Shown: positions 26,125 to 36,185 of the stretch, one piece after another
Layout: each line of letters opens with the position of its first letter
How positions within the stretch are numbered: position 1 is the first letter of the stretch
Assembly (NCBI RefSeq): GCF_030687535.1
Contig: NZ_CP117437.1
Coordinates: 3,741,501-3,805,500 of the forward strand
Source: Pseudomonas sp. FP2335
GTDB taxonomy: Bacteria; Pseudomonadota; Gammaproteobacteria; Pseudomonadales; Pseudomonadaceae
Direction: 5' to 3'
DNA length: 64,000 bases
Translations under genes and position numbers: made by a program
The notes under the pieces: generated by a model
Told to the model about the DNA's origin: nothing
The model's database searches: none
The model's input: only the letters and a program-made list of their open reading frames with translations

Positions 26125-28623
26125 ATGTTTTTAATCAAGCGCAACGGATGGTCGCCGCTGCTGGTTGCCCTGGGTTTCAGCACGGCATGCCAAGCCGACG
26201 GTGAGGAACAGTTCAATACCTCCTTTCTGCAAGGCGCGGCCTCCTCGGTCGATCTGCAATCGTTGCTGGCCAGTAGCAACGTACTACCCGGTAACTACCG
26301 GGTGGACTTGTATGGCAACGAAACCCTGGTGGGCCGTCGCGATATCGACTTCCGACGCAACCCCGGCAACGGCAGGATCGAGGCCTGCCTGACCCTGGAT
26401 ATGGTGCAACAACTGGGTGTCGATATCGCCAAGCTACAGGCCAGCGGCAAGCTCGAAGGCAGCGACCCTGACGCCTGCCTCGACCTGCCCACGTTGATCC
26501 CCGGTGCCAGCATGCGCTACGACGTGCCGCGCCTGCGCCTGCTGGTGAGTGTGCCGCAGATCGCCATGGAGCGTGGCCGCCGTGGTTACGTGGACCCGGC
26601 GCTGTGGGATGCCGGCGTGTCGGCGGCATTCATCAACTACCAGTTGAGCAGCAACCGCAACAGCACCGAGGCGCAAAATACCCTGTCCAACAACCTCGGC
26701 CTGCGCAACGGGATCAACCTGGGCGGCTGGCGGTTGCGCAACGAATCCAACTTCAACAGCAGCACCGACCGCCCGAGCACGTTCAAGAGCAACCGCACCT
26801 ACGTGCAACACGACGTGACCGCGCTGAAGGGCCAGTTCAGCGCCGGGGATATTTTCTCCGACGCCGACCTGTTCGACAGCGTGCGCTATCGCGGGGTCAA
26901 GCTGGGCTCCGACGATGGCATGCGCGCCGACAGCGAGCGCGGCTATGCGCCGATCATCCGCGGTATCGCGCAAACCAGCGCCACTGTGGAGATCCGCCAG
27001 AACAACTACATCCTCTACACCGCCAACGTGCCGCCGGGCCCGTTCGAGATCAGCGACATCTACCCCAGCGGCTCCAACGGCGACCTTGAAATCACCGTGA
27101 TCGAAGCCGATGGCAGCCGCCGGGTCACGGTGCAGGCGTTTTCCAGCCTGCCGATCATGGTGCGCGAAGGCCAACTCAAATACAGCCTGTCGGCGGGCCA
27201 ATACAACAGCAACAGCGACGGGCAACAGTCGCCACAGTTTGTCAGCAGCACCCTGGCCTACGGCATCAGCAGCAACTTGTCCGGCATCGTCGGCGTGCAG
27301 GCCAGCCAGGACTTCCAGGCGATGTCCGTGGGTGTCGGGCGCAACACGCCGATCGGCGCCGTGTCGCTGGACATGACCCACTCCGCCAGCCGCACCTTCG
27401 GCCAGGCCGTCACGGGTAACAGCCTGCGCGCCTTGTATGCCAAGACGTTTACCGGCACCGACACCAGCTTCACCCTCGCCGCCTACCGCTACTCCACCGA
27501 GGGCTATCGCACCCTCACCGAACACGTCGAGGAACTGAGCAGCGACGGCCAACGGCGCACCGGCAACTCAAAAACCCGCACTGACCTGACCGTCAACCAG
27601 AGCCTGGGCCGCAACCAGCAATATGGCAGCCTCTACGTGAACGCCAGCGACCAGCGCTACTGGAGCCGTGGCGGCTCGCAAAGCCTGTCGGCGGGCTACA
27701 GCAACTATTGGGGTGAGGTGAGCTACAACGTTGCCGCCACCTACACCAAGGATGTGGGCAACGCCGGGCCGTCGAACAATGACACCCTGGTCAACCTGTC
27801 ATTGTCCTTCCCGCTCGGCTCGACACCCCGCGCGCCGAGGGCCTTTGTCTCCGCCAGCACACAGAAAGACAACGACACCGCGCAAGTCGGTATCAACGGC
27901 TACCTCACGGAAAACAGCGACACCTATTACTCGCTGCAAGGCGGCAACAGCAGCACCGGTGGCAGCACCGGCTCGGCCAACCTCAGCACCCGTACCTCGG
28001 TGATGGATGTCAGCGCCAGTTACAGCCAGGGCCGTGGCTACAACTCGCAGAGCCTCAACCTGGCCGGCTCGGTAGTAGGCCACGGCGGCGGGATCAACCT
28101 GGGGCAAACCGTGGGCGAGACCTTTGCGCTGGCGCAAGTCGAAGGCGTGAGCGGAGTGAAGATCGGCAGTTTTTCCGGGGCCAAGACCGGCAGCAATGGC
28201 TACGCGGTAGTGCCCAATGCGCAGCCCTATCGGGTCAACTGGATCAGCCTTGACACCCGTGACCTGGGCGCCGATATCGAGATCGACAACGCCACCCAAC
28301 AAGTGGTGCCGCGTCGCGGTGCCGTGGTGTTGGCGCGCTATGTCAGCAAGACCGGGCGCCGCGTGCAGTTCGCGCTGTTCGATGCCAAGCAACAGCCGAT
28401 CCCGTTTGGTGCTTCGCTGGAAGACACGGCGGGCAAGCAGATGGCGATTTCCGATCCCAACGGCAAGGCGCTGGCCTTGGTTGAGCAGGATACGGGCACG
28501 TTGGTGATCAAGTGGGGGGAGCAGCAGTGCCAGGCGAACTATGCGTTAGGGGAACGCAACAAGGCGCTCAATTATGAGCGGGTGGACTTGAAGTGCACCC
28601 CACAATTTCAGGAACACCAATAA
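26125..28623 (+). CDS. fimbrial outer-membrane usher (FimD/PapC family)
   Basis: An 832-residue usher: signal peptide, N-terminal chaperone-binding domain (FNTSFLQG, LPGNYRVDLYGN), a 24-strand barrel region with the plug-associated segment APIIRGIAQTSATVEIRQNNYILYTANVPPGPFEISD, and C-terminal domains (GAVVLARYVSKTGRRVQFALFD) ending with a Cys pair. It selects chaperone-subunit complexes and secretes the fimbria. The ATG is preceded by AGGG; a stronger GGAGG is 15-20 nt upstream. No further subunit follows, so this locus has only one pilin and the distant adhesin. Confidence 0.92.
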   Translation: MFLIKRNGWSPLLVALGFSTACQADGEEQFNTSFLQGAASSVDLQSLLASSNVLPGNYRVDLYGNETLVGRRDIDFRRNPGNGRIEACLTLDMVQQLGVDIAKLQASGKLEGSDPDACLDLPTLIPGASMRYDVPRLRLLVSVPQIAMERGRRGYVDPALWDAGVSAAFINYQLSSNRNSTEAQNTLSNNLGLRNGINLGGWRLRNESNFNSSTDRPSTFKSNRTYVQHDVTALKGQFSAGDIFSDADLFDSVRYRGVKLGSDDGMRADSERGYAPIIRGIAQTSATVEIRQNNYILYTANVPPGPFEISDIYPSGSNGDLEITVIEADGSRRVTVQAFSSLPIMVREGQLKYSLSAGQYNSNSDGQQSPQFVSSTLAYGISSNLSGIVGVQASQDFQAMSVGVGRNTPIGAVSLDMTHSASRTFGQAVTGNSLRALYAKTFTGTDTSFTLAAYRYSTEGYRTLTEHVEELSSDGQRRTGNSKTRTDLTVNQSLGRNQQYGSLYVNASDQRYWSRGGSQSLSAGYSNYWGEVSYNVAATYTKDVGNAGPSNNDTLVNLSLSFPLGSTPRAPRAFVSASTQKDNDTAQVGINGYLTENSDTYYSLQGGNSSTGGSTGSANLSTRTSVMDVSASYSQGRGYNSQSLNLAGSVVGHGGGINLGQTVGETFALAQVEGVSGVKIGSFSGAKTGSNGYAVVPNAQPYRVNWISLDTRDLGADIEIDNATQQVVPRRGAVVLARYVSKTGRRVQFALFDAKQQPIPFGASLEDTAGKQMAISDPNGKALALVEQDTGTLVIKWGEQQCQANYALGERNKALNYERVDLKCTPQFQEHQ

Positions 28624-28627
28624 CTCA

Positions 28628-28719
28628 ATGTGGGAGCGGGCTTGCTCGCGAATGCGGTATGTCAGTCAACAGATTCATTGGCTGATCCACCGCATTCGCG
28701 AGCAAGCCCGCTCCCACAT
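28628..28719. repeat. REPIN with perfect 31-bp arms
   Basis: Two 31-bp arms in perfect inverted orientation (28628-28658 and 28689-28719) around a 30-bp loop, followed by a T run on the plus strand. It lies between the convergent usher and tamB genes and probably works as a two-way terminator. Confidence 0.88.
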
Positions 28720-28736
28720 TTTTTACTGTGTATGAC

Positions 28737-31700
28737 TCAAAAGTCGCGTTTGTAGAAGATGTCCAGGGAGCTGGCCACGCCACTCGCCACTTCCAGGTAC
28801 ACCTTCTTGCTCAACAGATACCGCAGCGCAATCGTGCTCGCCGGTTCAAACACCCCCACCCCGTAGCGCAGGCTGAGTTTCTCGGTGATCTTGCCGCTGG
28901 CCACCACCGCCGTGGTGGTGCCGCTGCCTTGGGTGTCGAGTTCAAAGTCCTGGATACCCAGGTTCTTCGCCAGGTCCGACGTAACCCCGGCGCTGCCCAT
29001 CAAGCCCAGCCCCAGTGCGGCTTGGGCGAGCATATTGTTGTCTTCGCCGGTGGTGGTCAGCGGACGCCCCAGCACCAGGTAGGACAACGCCTGCTCCTGG
29101 CTCATGGCCGGCTCGGAGAAGATTTGCGTGGTGGGCTGCTCGGCGCTGCCGCTCAGACGGATACCGGCGATGATGTCGTCGGTCTTGCGGATCGCTTCGA
29201 TGTCCAGGTACGGCTGATCCAAGGGGCCTGCGAACAGCAACCGCGCGCGACGCACATCGAGCTTCTGCCCATAGGCACGGTAGCGGCCATCGTTGAGCCA
29301 CAGCTCGCCACGGGTGTCGAGGTTGTCGCCGATGTGCACGTGCCCCTGCACCTTGGCGGTGAGGCCAAAGCCGGAGAAGTTGAGCTTGTCTTCGCCCACC
29401 GCCACATCAATGTCCATCGCCATGGCCATCGGCGGTTTGCCCTCTTCGGTCTGGCTGCCGATGATCACGGTGTCGCCGGAGACCTTGACCGTGGACGGCG
29501 GCAACTCCCGCACGGTGATGTCACCGCGTGGGATCTGCACCTTGCCGGCGATGGCCAGCTTGTCATCCTTGAGGCTGATTTTCAGGTCGGGCGCCACTTC
29601 GAGCACGGCGTAAGGCTCCACCGTGACCGGCAATTGCGAGCCTTGCAGGCTGAGGTCCACCGCCAGGGCGCGACCCCAGTCGATCCGGCCTTTGAGGCTG
29701 CCCTGCCCGGCCTTGCCACTGCGCCAGCCACCGTTGAGTTGCACGCTCTCGCCAGCAATCAGCGCCTGCACGTTGAGGCCCTCAAGGCTGATCGGCAGTT
29801 CCGGGCCGGACACTTCGCCCCCCACCAGATTGACGTTGCCGTTGACCTGCGGCGCGAGCAGGCCGCCGGAGATACGTCCGTTGCCGTTGAGCTTGCCGCT
29901 GAGGGTTTCCACCATCGGCACAAACGGCCGCGCCACCGCCAGATCCAGCCCGACCAGGCTGAAGTTGCCGGTGATCGGCTTGTTTTTCGGCAATGGGTTG
30001 ATCTGTGCCTGCACCGTCAGTTCACCGAGTTTGCCGCCATGGAAGTTCAGCTGGGTGTCGATGCGCTTGGGGTTGAGGGTGGTTTCCAGCTTCAAGGTGT
30101 CGTAGGGGAAGTCCAACCACTGGTCTTTGTCCTTCACGCGCAAGGTGCCGCTGCCGGCATCCACCGCGATCACGCCCTTGGGGCCGCTGTCGGGCAGGTC
30201 CAGTTGGAGGTCGGCGTTGAGCTTGCCCTGCCAGGCGAAGTCCTTGGGCAGAAACGCCGCCAGGCTGTCGATGGGGAATTGCTTGAGGTGATAACGCAGC
30301 TTGGGCTCGGGCATCAGGCGCTGGTCTTCACCGCACAGGCTGGCAGGGCCGGACACCCAGCAGTGCGCGGCGAAGGTCAACTTGCCGTCGACCATGCGCT
30401 CGATTTTCGCCGGGGCTTGCAGCTTCCAGTCCTGGCCGCCGGCTTGCACATCGCCACTGGCCAGGCGCCCGCGCCAGTTGCCTTTGTCGAGGTTGCCGTC
30501 CAACGCCAGGGCGAGTTTGACCAGCGGGCCGGCCAGGTCGAGTTGGACCTTCTGGTTCTTGATGTCGCCTGCGGCGCTGGCGGTCAGGGTGCCGACCTGG
30601 GTGTCACCGGATTGGATGCCGCTGCCCTTGAGGTCGATCTTCGCGCGCTGGGCGCTATCCAATGTGGCGTCGAGGCTCAGGCTTTGCAGGCGATTGTCGG
30701 CAAAGGCCAGTTGCTGACCCTTGAGGCCGAGTTTGCCTTGGGGCGCGTTGAGGCTACCGGCCACGTCGAGACGCCCGTTGATTTGCCCCCGCAACTGCGG
30801 CCACAGCTGGGCCAGGCGCGCCAGCTTGATGTCGATCTGCCCGGCGAGGCGTTGTTGCAGGCTGCCGCTGCCGTTGATGCGGTTGTCGCCCAGGCGTATA
30901 TCCAGGTTGGCCAGGGTCCATTGATCAGCGGCACCTTCGGCCTTGGCCGCGAGTACGGCGGTTTGCCCACGCAGGCGCCCCTTGAGGTCAAGGTCGGCGT
31001 TCAGCTTGAGCTGCTCGTTCTTGAACTCGCCCTTGCTGCGCAACGGTCCGGCGAGGGTGCCGGGCAGTTCCGCGACCCAGTACGCCGGGTTCAGCGCCGA
31101 CAGGTCGAGTGCGGTGTCCCAGGCGATGCCGTCGGCGAACTGCACGTTCAAGTGGCCTTCGGCCTTGCCTTGGCCGGCGGTGAGCTTGAGTTCGGGCAGG
31201 AAGATTTGCTGGAGGTCGCCACTGAACGGCGTGACCACATTGAACTTGCCGGCGGGACCGTCGAGGTCGGCCTTGAGGTTGCCCAGGTAGTTGCCGTCCT
31301 TGTAGGAAATCTCACCGTTAAACGTACGCAACGCCACCTGCGGTTCGTCGATCACCGGGTACAGGCGATGCCACGGGAAGTCCAGCCAATCGATCTTGGC
31401 GTCGGCACTGAAGCCTTGCTGCCAATCCAATTGGGCCGTGAGCTTGAGGCTTTGTTTATCGCCTGCCGTCAGGTCCAGGCCGGCGATCTGCGCGCCCTTG
31501 GCGTCGACCTTGCCTTGCAGCAGCAGGTCCACCGGGCCTTTTTCCGCGGGCAGTACGGCTTTGCCCAGCAGTTGGTAGCCGCTTTTCAGGTCGCCCTTGG
31601 CCGTGAGCTCGAGTTGATTGAGTTGCAGGGTGTCGGGCAAGTCGGCGCTGGGCTTGAAGCCATCGGCGGTGATCTGCACCTGTGCCGGGAGGTTGTCCGC

Positions 31701-32411
31701 CAGGGGTTGCAGCTCGCCGTTGAGCTTGGCGGGCAGGTAACCGCTGCTGTCGGCGTCGAGCTTGAGGGTCTTGAGCAGGTCGCCTTCGACTTTCAGCGCG
31801 ACAGTCCAGGGCGCGCCGCCTGGCGCGTAAGGCAGGCTCAGGTTGCCGGTAACGCTCAATGGCCAATCGCCGGTGGGTTGCAGCAGGCCAGCCAGGTCCA
31901 GTACCAAATCGTCGCGTTGCAGGTGCACTGAATCGATCTGCATACCTGCGACGGTCCAGTGCGCGGCCAGTTGCAGGCCCTTGAGTTCTTCGCTGCCGTT
32001 GAACAGCAGGCTGCCGACACGAACGTCGCCCAACTGGATCGCCACGGGCAGTTTCAACTCGGGCAATTGGATCGGCCCGCTGCTTTGCTCGGTGGAGGGT
32101 GGAAATTGCAGGCTGACCTGCTCCACGTCCAGTTGGTTGACACACAAGGTCATGCGCAACAGGCACGCGGGCGACCAATCCACTGTCGGCGCCTTGAGCT
32201 CGACGCGGCTGCTGTCCTGTTGCCACAACAGGTGTTCGGCGCTCCAGCGACCACCCAAATGGCCCTGGAAATTCTCCACGGTCAAGCCCGGCACACGGCC
32301 CAAGGCCCAGCGGCTGCCCGCCTGGGTGCCGAGTACCGCCCACAGGGCCAGCAACAGCACGGCGAGGATCGCCACTATGGCCAGCCCCGCTATTTTCACA
32401 CCACGCATCAC
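28737..32411 (-). CDS. tamB: translocation and assembly module protein TamB
   Basis: A 1224-residue protein with one N-terminal TM anchor (GLAIVAILAVLLLALWAVLG), a very long repetitive beta-rich body of the AsmA/TamB type and a C-terminal TamB (DUF490) domain: LSYLVLGRPLTT, ALGLGLMGSAGV, VGVFEPASTIALRYLLSKKVYLE and a terminal YKRDF. It spans the periplasm and works with TamA in outer-membrane protein assembly and, per recent work on the family, phospholipid transport. The start overlaps the tamA stop as ATGA. Confidence 0.93.
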   Translation of the reverse strand: MMRGVKIAGLAIVAILAVLLLALWAVLGTQAGSRWALGRVPGLTVENFQGHLGGRWSAEHLLWQQDSSRVELKAPTVDWSPACLLRMTLCVNQLDVEQVSLQFPPSTEQSSGPIQLPELKLPVAIQLGDVRVGSLLFNGSEELKGLQLAAHWTVAGMQIDSVHLQRDDLVLDLAGLLQPTGDWPLSVTGNLSLPYAPGGAPWTVALKVEGDLLKTLKLDADSSGYLPAKLNGELQPLADNLPAQVQITADGFKPSADLPDTLQLNQLELTAKGDLKSGYQLLGKAVLPAEKGPVDLLLQGKVDAKGAQIAGLDLTAGDKQSLKLTAQLDWQQGFSADAKIDWLDFPWHRLYPVIDEPQVALRTFNGEISYKDGNYLGNLKADLDGPAGKFNVVTPFSGDLQQIFLPELKLTAGQGKAEGHLNVQFADGIAWDTALDLSALNPAYWVAELPGTLAGPLRSKGEFKNEQLKLNADLDLKGRLRGQTAVLAAKAEGAADQWTLANLDIRLGDNRINGSGSLQQRLAGQIDIKLARLAQLWPQLRGQINGRLDVAGSLNAPQGKLGLKGQQLAFADNRLQSLSLDATLDSAQRAKIDLKGSGIQSGDTQVGTLTASAAGDIKNQKVQLDLAGPLVKLALALDGNLDKGNWRGRLASGDVQAGGQDWKLQAPAKIERMVDGKLTFAAHCWVSGPASLCGEDQRLMPEPKLRYHLKQFPIDSLAAFLPKDFAWQGKLNADLQLDLPDSGPKGVIAVDAGSGTLRVKDKDQWLDFPYDTLKLETTLNPKRIDTQLNFHGGKLGELTVQAQINPLPKNKPITGNFSLVGLDLAVARPFVPMVETLSGKLNGNGRISGGLLAPQVNGNVNLVGGEVSGPELPISLEGLNVQALIAGESVQLNGGWRSGKAGQGSLKGRIDWGRALAVDLSLQGSQLPVTVEPYAVLEVAPDLKISLKDDKLAIAGKVQIPRGDITVRELPPSTVKVSGDTVIIGSQTEEGKPPMAMAMDIDVAVGEDKLNFSGFGLTAKVQGHVHIGDNLDTRGELWLNDGRYRAYGQKLDVRRARLLFAGPLDQPYLDIEAIRKTDDIIAGIRLSGSAEQPTTQIFSEPAMSQEQALSYLVLGRPLTTTGEDNNMLAQAALGLGLMGSAGVTSDLAKNLGIQDFELDTQGSGTTTAVVASGKITEKLSLRYGVGVFEPASTIALRYLLSKKVYLEVASGVASSLDIFYKRDF

Positions 32412-34135
32412 AACTCAGGCCCCATGGAAAAGTGCAAACGAACGCCGCCCGGATCTTCGAGGGCATGGGCCAGGTCAAGGCGGATCGGCCCCACCGGCGA
32501 AACCCAACGGATGCCGACGCCCACGCCGGTCTTCAAGCTGGGCATTTCCAGGGTATTAAACGAGTTGCCCTGGTCGATAAACGTTGCGATCCGCCATTTC
32601 TCGGCGATGGAATATTGATACTCGGCGCTCAGGGCCACCATATAGCGGCCGCCAATGCGGTCGCCGCGGTCGTTTTCGGGGGACAACGTCTGGTATTCGT
32701 AGCCGCGCACGCTCTGGTCGCCACCGGCAAAGAAACGCAGCGACGGCGGCACTGACTTGTAGCCATTGGTGGCACTGCCGCCGACCTGGGCGCGCGCAAG
32801 GAAGCGATGGTTGTCCCACAAGGTGGTCAGGCCTTTGACCATGGCCGTGCCGTAAAGCAGGTTGGTGTCGGAGCCCAGGCCTTCTTTGGCCACCTTGGAA
32901 TCAAATTGCAGGCGGTAGCCGTGGTGCGGGTCGATGCGGTTGTCGCTGCGCAGGTAGGAATAGTTGATGCCCGGCATCACCAGGTTGCTGAGGCCGGAAT
33001 CATTGCCCAGGCGATATTCTTCGCGCTGGTATTTGAGCGAGATCACCCGGGTCCAGCCGCTGGGCAGCTTGCTGTGCCATTCGGGGCCGAGGGTGAGCAA
33101 TTTACTCAGGGTGTCGGTGTTGGCCAGTTCTTCGTTCTGATAGCCACCGGCGAAGCGCAGTTTGTCGGTGAGGGGCGGGTCCAGCGGGATGTCGTACCAC
33201 AGCCCGACGTTCTGCCGAGGAGCCGACAATTCGGCTTCCCAGCCGTAACTGTGGCCCTGGGGGTTGACCCAGTGACGTGTCCAGTTGGCCTTGCCACGTG
33301 GGCCGACGTCGGTCGAAAAACCCAGGCCAAGGCCCATGGTGCGTGGCTTGCGGGTCTGCAGTTGCACGGCTACCGGAATCACATCGTTGGCCGAGGCGGC
33401 GGGCGCGGCGTCCACGCGCACGCCTTCGAAAAAGCCGCTGGCTTGCAGGTTCTGGTTGAGCTCGGCGATCAGTTCGGAATCGTAGGGAGCGCCGCTTTTG
33501 AACGGCACCATGCGTTGCAGCAGTTCTTCGTCGAACGGCGTGTCGCCCTTGAAGTTGACCTGGCCCAAGGTATAACGCGGACCGCTGTCATAGATCAGTT
33601 CGATGTCGGCGACACCCGCCTTAGGGTCCACCGCGAGTTTCTGGCTGGTAAAGCGCCCACTGAAAAAGCCGTAGCGCGAGGCCTGGTTCTGGATCAGACG
33701 CTTGGCGTCTTCGTAATGGCCGTGGTTGAGCACGGCGCCGGGTTTGAGGTCGTCGCTGGCGGGCACGCGAAATGCCTTGAGGTTCGCGGCCTGGCCGTCG
33801 ACCCGAATGGTCACGTCGCGCAAATGCACCGGTTCGCCGGGGTCGATGGTGAGGATCAGGCGCGGGTTCTTGCCGCCCTTCACGTCGCTCTCGATCTGTG
33901 GCTGATAGAAGCCCAGGGCCTGTGCCGCTTTACGCGCCTGCTCCTCGGCGCCACGGCTGAACCGCAGCAAGGCCTCTTCATCACGATCGCCCACCCCGCC
34001 GATGTAGCCTTCGATGTTGGCTTTCAACGCGTCGTTTGAGGGCTTGATGCGCACGTCCAATTCGCTTTGCGCCAACGCGCCGCAGCTTGTGAACAGCAGA
34101 ATCAAGCCGCTGGTAAATCTTCCTGGAAACTTCAT
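32408..34135 (-). CDS. tamA: outer-membrane assembly factor TamA
   Basis: A protein of 575 residues from ATG 34135, which opens a signal peptide (MKFPGRFTSGLILLFTSCGALA); the frame is open back to 34249. Three POTRA domains fill about 25-265, followed by an Omp85 barrel with the RGY-type motif VRGYEYQTLSP and a C-terminus GIRWVSPVGPIRLDLAHAL...LHFSMGPEL. It pairs with TamB, encoded in the same operon, to insert outer-membrane proteins. Length and order match the family. Confidence 0.92.
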   Translation of the reverse strand: MKFPGRFTSGLILLFTSCGALAQSELDVRIKPSNDALKANIEGYIGGVGDRDEEALLRFSRGAEEQARKAAQALGFYQPQIESDVKGGKNPRLILTIDPGEPVHLRDVTIRVDGQAANLKAFRVPASDDLKPGAVLNHGHYEDAKRLIQNQASRYGFFSGRFTSQKLAVDPKAGVADIELIYDSGPRYTLGQVNFKGDTPFDEELLQRMVPFKSGAPYDSELIAELNQNLQASGFFEGVRVDAAPAASANDVIPVAVQLQTRKPRTMGLGLGFSTDVGPRGKANWTRHWVNPQGHSYGWEAELSAPRQNVGLWYDIPLDPPLTDKLRFAGGYQNEELANTDTLSKLLTLGPEWHSKLPSGWTRVISLKYQREEYRLGNDSGLSNLVMPGINYSYLRSDNRIDPHHGYRLQFDSKVAKEGLGSDTNLLYGTAMVKGLTTLWDNHRFLARAQVGGSATNGYKSVPPSLRFFAGGDQSVRGYEYQTLSPENDRGDRIGGRYMVALSAEYQYSIAEKWRIATFIDQGNSFNTLEMPSLKTGVGVGIRWVSPVGPIRLDLAHALEDPGGVRLHFSMGPEL

Positions 34136-34199
34136 AGGCGCGGATGCTACACGAGCTTGGGAGCTTCTTAGAACTCGGATGAATCTGAAAAATTCTGCG

Positions 34200-34850
34200 C
34201 TAAGCCGTTGCAGCATGTAACGCCTGGGGATTGGGGTGGAAAAAAACATGTTCCAGCACAGGTCCTACGGCGACTTCACCAATCTCCTCATAGCCCTGGC
34301 GTTTATAGAACTCCAGATAGCGAGAATTCCCAGTGTCCAGCACCACACCGGATGAGTGCGGGTCTTCGGCGCACCAATTGTGCACCGCCTCCAGCAGTTG
34401 CTCGCCGTAGTGTTTGCCCTGGAATTGCGGGTGAATACCCAACAGCGGCAGCATATGCACCGCGTCGCCGGGCAGACAGGCCAGCACCGCGTGGTGGTAG
34501 TCGAGGTAACGCCGGGTGCCACGCACCCCGGTGCTCAGCCACATGCGGATCTGCCAGGCCCAGCTCTCGGTGATCCCCAGGCGGCGCTGCGGGGGGGCGA
34601 TCAGCGCGATGCCGATCAGGCGGTCGTTGACGAACAGGCCGATGGCGGGAAGCTTCTGGAAAAAATGCTGCTTGACCAGTTCGCGCACGGTGGCGCGTAC
34701 CCGCTGTTCATAACCGGGACGTTCGGCTTCGAAGATGTAGGCGAACGTCGGCTCATGCCGATAGGCCTGGTACAACAGGGAGCGGGCCTCGCGGGAATAG
34801 CCGCTGTTGAGCAGGCGAATTTCGGCGGTGGCAGTGGACGTGTCCGGCAT
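34200..34850 (-). CDS. GNAT-family N-acetyltransferase
   Basis: A protein of 216 residues from ATG 34850 (MPDTSTATAE), chosen because GGGAGA lies at good spacing; a start at 34874 would contain that site. The GNAT core shows MLPLLGIHPQFQGKHYGEQLLEAVHNW, with the acetyl-CoA loop QFQGKHYG, and GVVLDTGNSRYLEFYKRQGYEEIGE, the motif B part. It transfers acetyl groups from acetyl-CoA to an unknown amine. It lies divergent from xthA and upstream of tamA. Confidence 0.82.
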   Translation of the reverse strand: MPDTSTATAEIRLLNSGYSREARSLLYQAYRHEPTFAYIFEAERPGYEQRVRATVRELVKQHFFQKLPAIGLFVNDRLIGIALIAPPQRRLGITESWAWQIRMWLSTGVRGTRRYLDYHHAVLACLPGDAVHMLPLLGIHPQFQGKHYGEQLLEAVHNWCAEDPHSSGVVLDTGNSRYLEFYKRQGYEEIGEVAVGPVLEHVFFHPNPQALHAATA

Positions 34851-35020
34851 ACAGTTGATCTCCCTGGGCGCCATTGAAAAGGATGGCGTTCTTATGGGTA
34901 CGAACCTACGCGACTCCAGTCGTTCCCAGACATTAGCAGTGCATCCATCCTACCGCCACGCTGGCCCCCGTCCGACTTGTCGGCTAGCATCGCCCTTTTG
35001 CCCAGACTGGACTGCCGACC

Positions 35021-35833
35021 ATGAAAATCGTCTCCTTCAATATCAATGGGCTGCGCGCCCGCCCACATCAGTTGGCGGCGCTGATTGAAAAGCATCAACC
35101 GGATGTGATCGGCCTGCAGGAAACCAAGGTCCACGACGACCAGTTCCCCCTGGCCGAAGTGCAGGCTCTTGGCTATCACGTGTACTACCACGGCCAAAAA
35201 GGCCACTACGGCGTGGCCCTGCTTTCGCGCAAGCCGGCATTGAGCCTGCACAAAGGTTTCGCCAGTGATGAAGAAGACGCCCAGCGCCGTTTTATCTGGG
35301 GCACTTTCGCCGACGAGCACGGCACTCCGATCACCATCATGAACGGCTATTTCCCACAAGGTGAAAGCCGCGACCACCCGACCAAGTTCCCCGCCAAGCA
35401 GCGCTTCTATGAAGACTTGCAACAGCTGCTGGAAAGCCAGTTCAGCAATGACCAGCCGTTGGTGGTGATGGGCGACATCAACATCTCGCCGGAAGACATC
35501 GACATCGGCATCGGCCCGGACAACGCCAAGCGCTGGCTGAAAACCGGCAAGTGCAGCTTCCTGCCGGAAGAGCGTGAGTGGATGGCGCGCCTGAAGAACT
35601 GGGGCCTGGTGGACAGCTTCCGTCACCTGAACCCGGATGTGGCCGATCGTTTCAGCTGGTTCGACTACCGTAGCCGGGGGTTCGAGGATGAGCCCAAGCG
35701 CGGGCTGCGGATTGACGTGATCATGGCGTCCAATGGCTTGCTGTCACGGGTCAAGGATGCGGGGGTGGATTACGAATTGCGCGGGCTGGAAAAGCCGTCT
35801 GATCACGCACCGATCTGGCTTGAATTGAGCTGA
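35021..35833 (+). CDS. xthA: exodeoxyribonuclease III
   Basis: A 270-residue EEP-fold nuclease that matches XthA throughout: [14 protein letters not shown] with the active Asn, GLQETKV with the metal-binding Glu, [11 protein letters not shown] with Asp and Asn, and [10 protein letters not shown] with the catalytic Asp-His. It cuts at abasic sites and degrades 3' ends in base-excision repair. The length is normal and there is no signal peptide. Monocistronic by context. Confidence 0.95.
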   Translation: MKIVSFNINGLRARPHQLAALIEKHQPDVIGLQETKVHDDQFPLAEVQALGYHVYYHGQKGHYGVALLSRKPALSLHKGFASDEEDAQRRFIWGTFADEHGTPITIMNGYFPQGESRDHPTKFPAKQRFYEDLQQLLESQFSNDQPLVVMGDINISPEDIDIGIGPDNAKRWLKTGKCSFLPEEREWMARLKNWGLVDSFRHLNPDVADRFSWFDYRSRGFEDEPKRGLRIDVIMASNGLLSRVKDAGVDYELRGLEKPSDHAPIWLELS

Positions 35834-36185
35834 TCTCAGGTTGCACCCAGTCAACCCGTGGGAGCTGGCTGGTGTGGGAGATTCTATGGTGGAGGCAACA
35901 TCTCCACCGACAGTCCCACCGCCTTCGCAGCCTCGCTAACTCCCACAGGGGATTGGCAATGCCTGGGCGATCTCCAGCCGAGCGCCTATTGAGCATCAAC
36001 ACCAATCAACTGTGGGAGCGGGCTTGCCCGCGAATGCGGTGGGTCCGTCAGTGCATATTGTTCTGACATTGCGCTTTCGCGGGCAAGCCCGCTCCCACAT
36101 TTTTGCCCTGTGAACACCTGTCATATTTACGCAATCTTACTGACTTATTCTCGCGGCACTCCCTTTGGCCCAAGAAGGTGCCGGC
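35834..36185. other. intergenic region with two REP-type repeats
   Basis: A 352-bp stretch between xthA and the PstS-OmpA gene. It holds a degenerate REP-type repeat (35862-35950) and a full REPIN (36011-36100). After the REPIN, CTGTGAACACCTGTCAT (36108-36124) has a partial resemblance to a Pho box, but the repeat period is 10 rather than 11 bp. No coding region is convincing here. Confidence 0.7.
36011..36100. repeat. REPIN-type inverted repeat
   Basis: Arms of about 25 bp built on TGTGGGAGCGGGCTTGCCCG and its complement, with mismatches near the loop. The right end is followed by TTTTT. Confidence 0.85.

Noticed and set aside
28728..31931. A 1067-codon open frame on the plus strand opposite tamB
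   Set aside because: It is the mirror of a GC-rich real gene; the product is Gln/His/Ala-rich with no domain or ribosome site, while the minus strand encodes a complete TamB.
36108..36124. Pho-box-like direct repeat CTGTGAACACCTGTCAT before the PstS-OmpA gene
   Set aside because: The repeat period is 10 bp instead of the usual 11 and the first unit matches poorly, so phosphate control is not supported by sequence alone.
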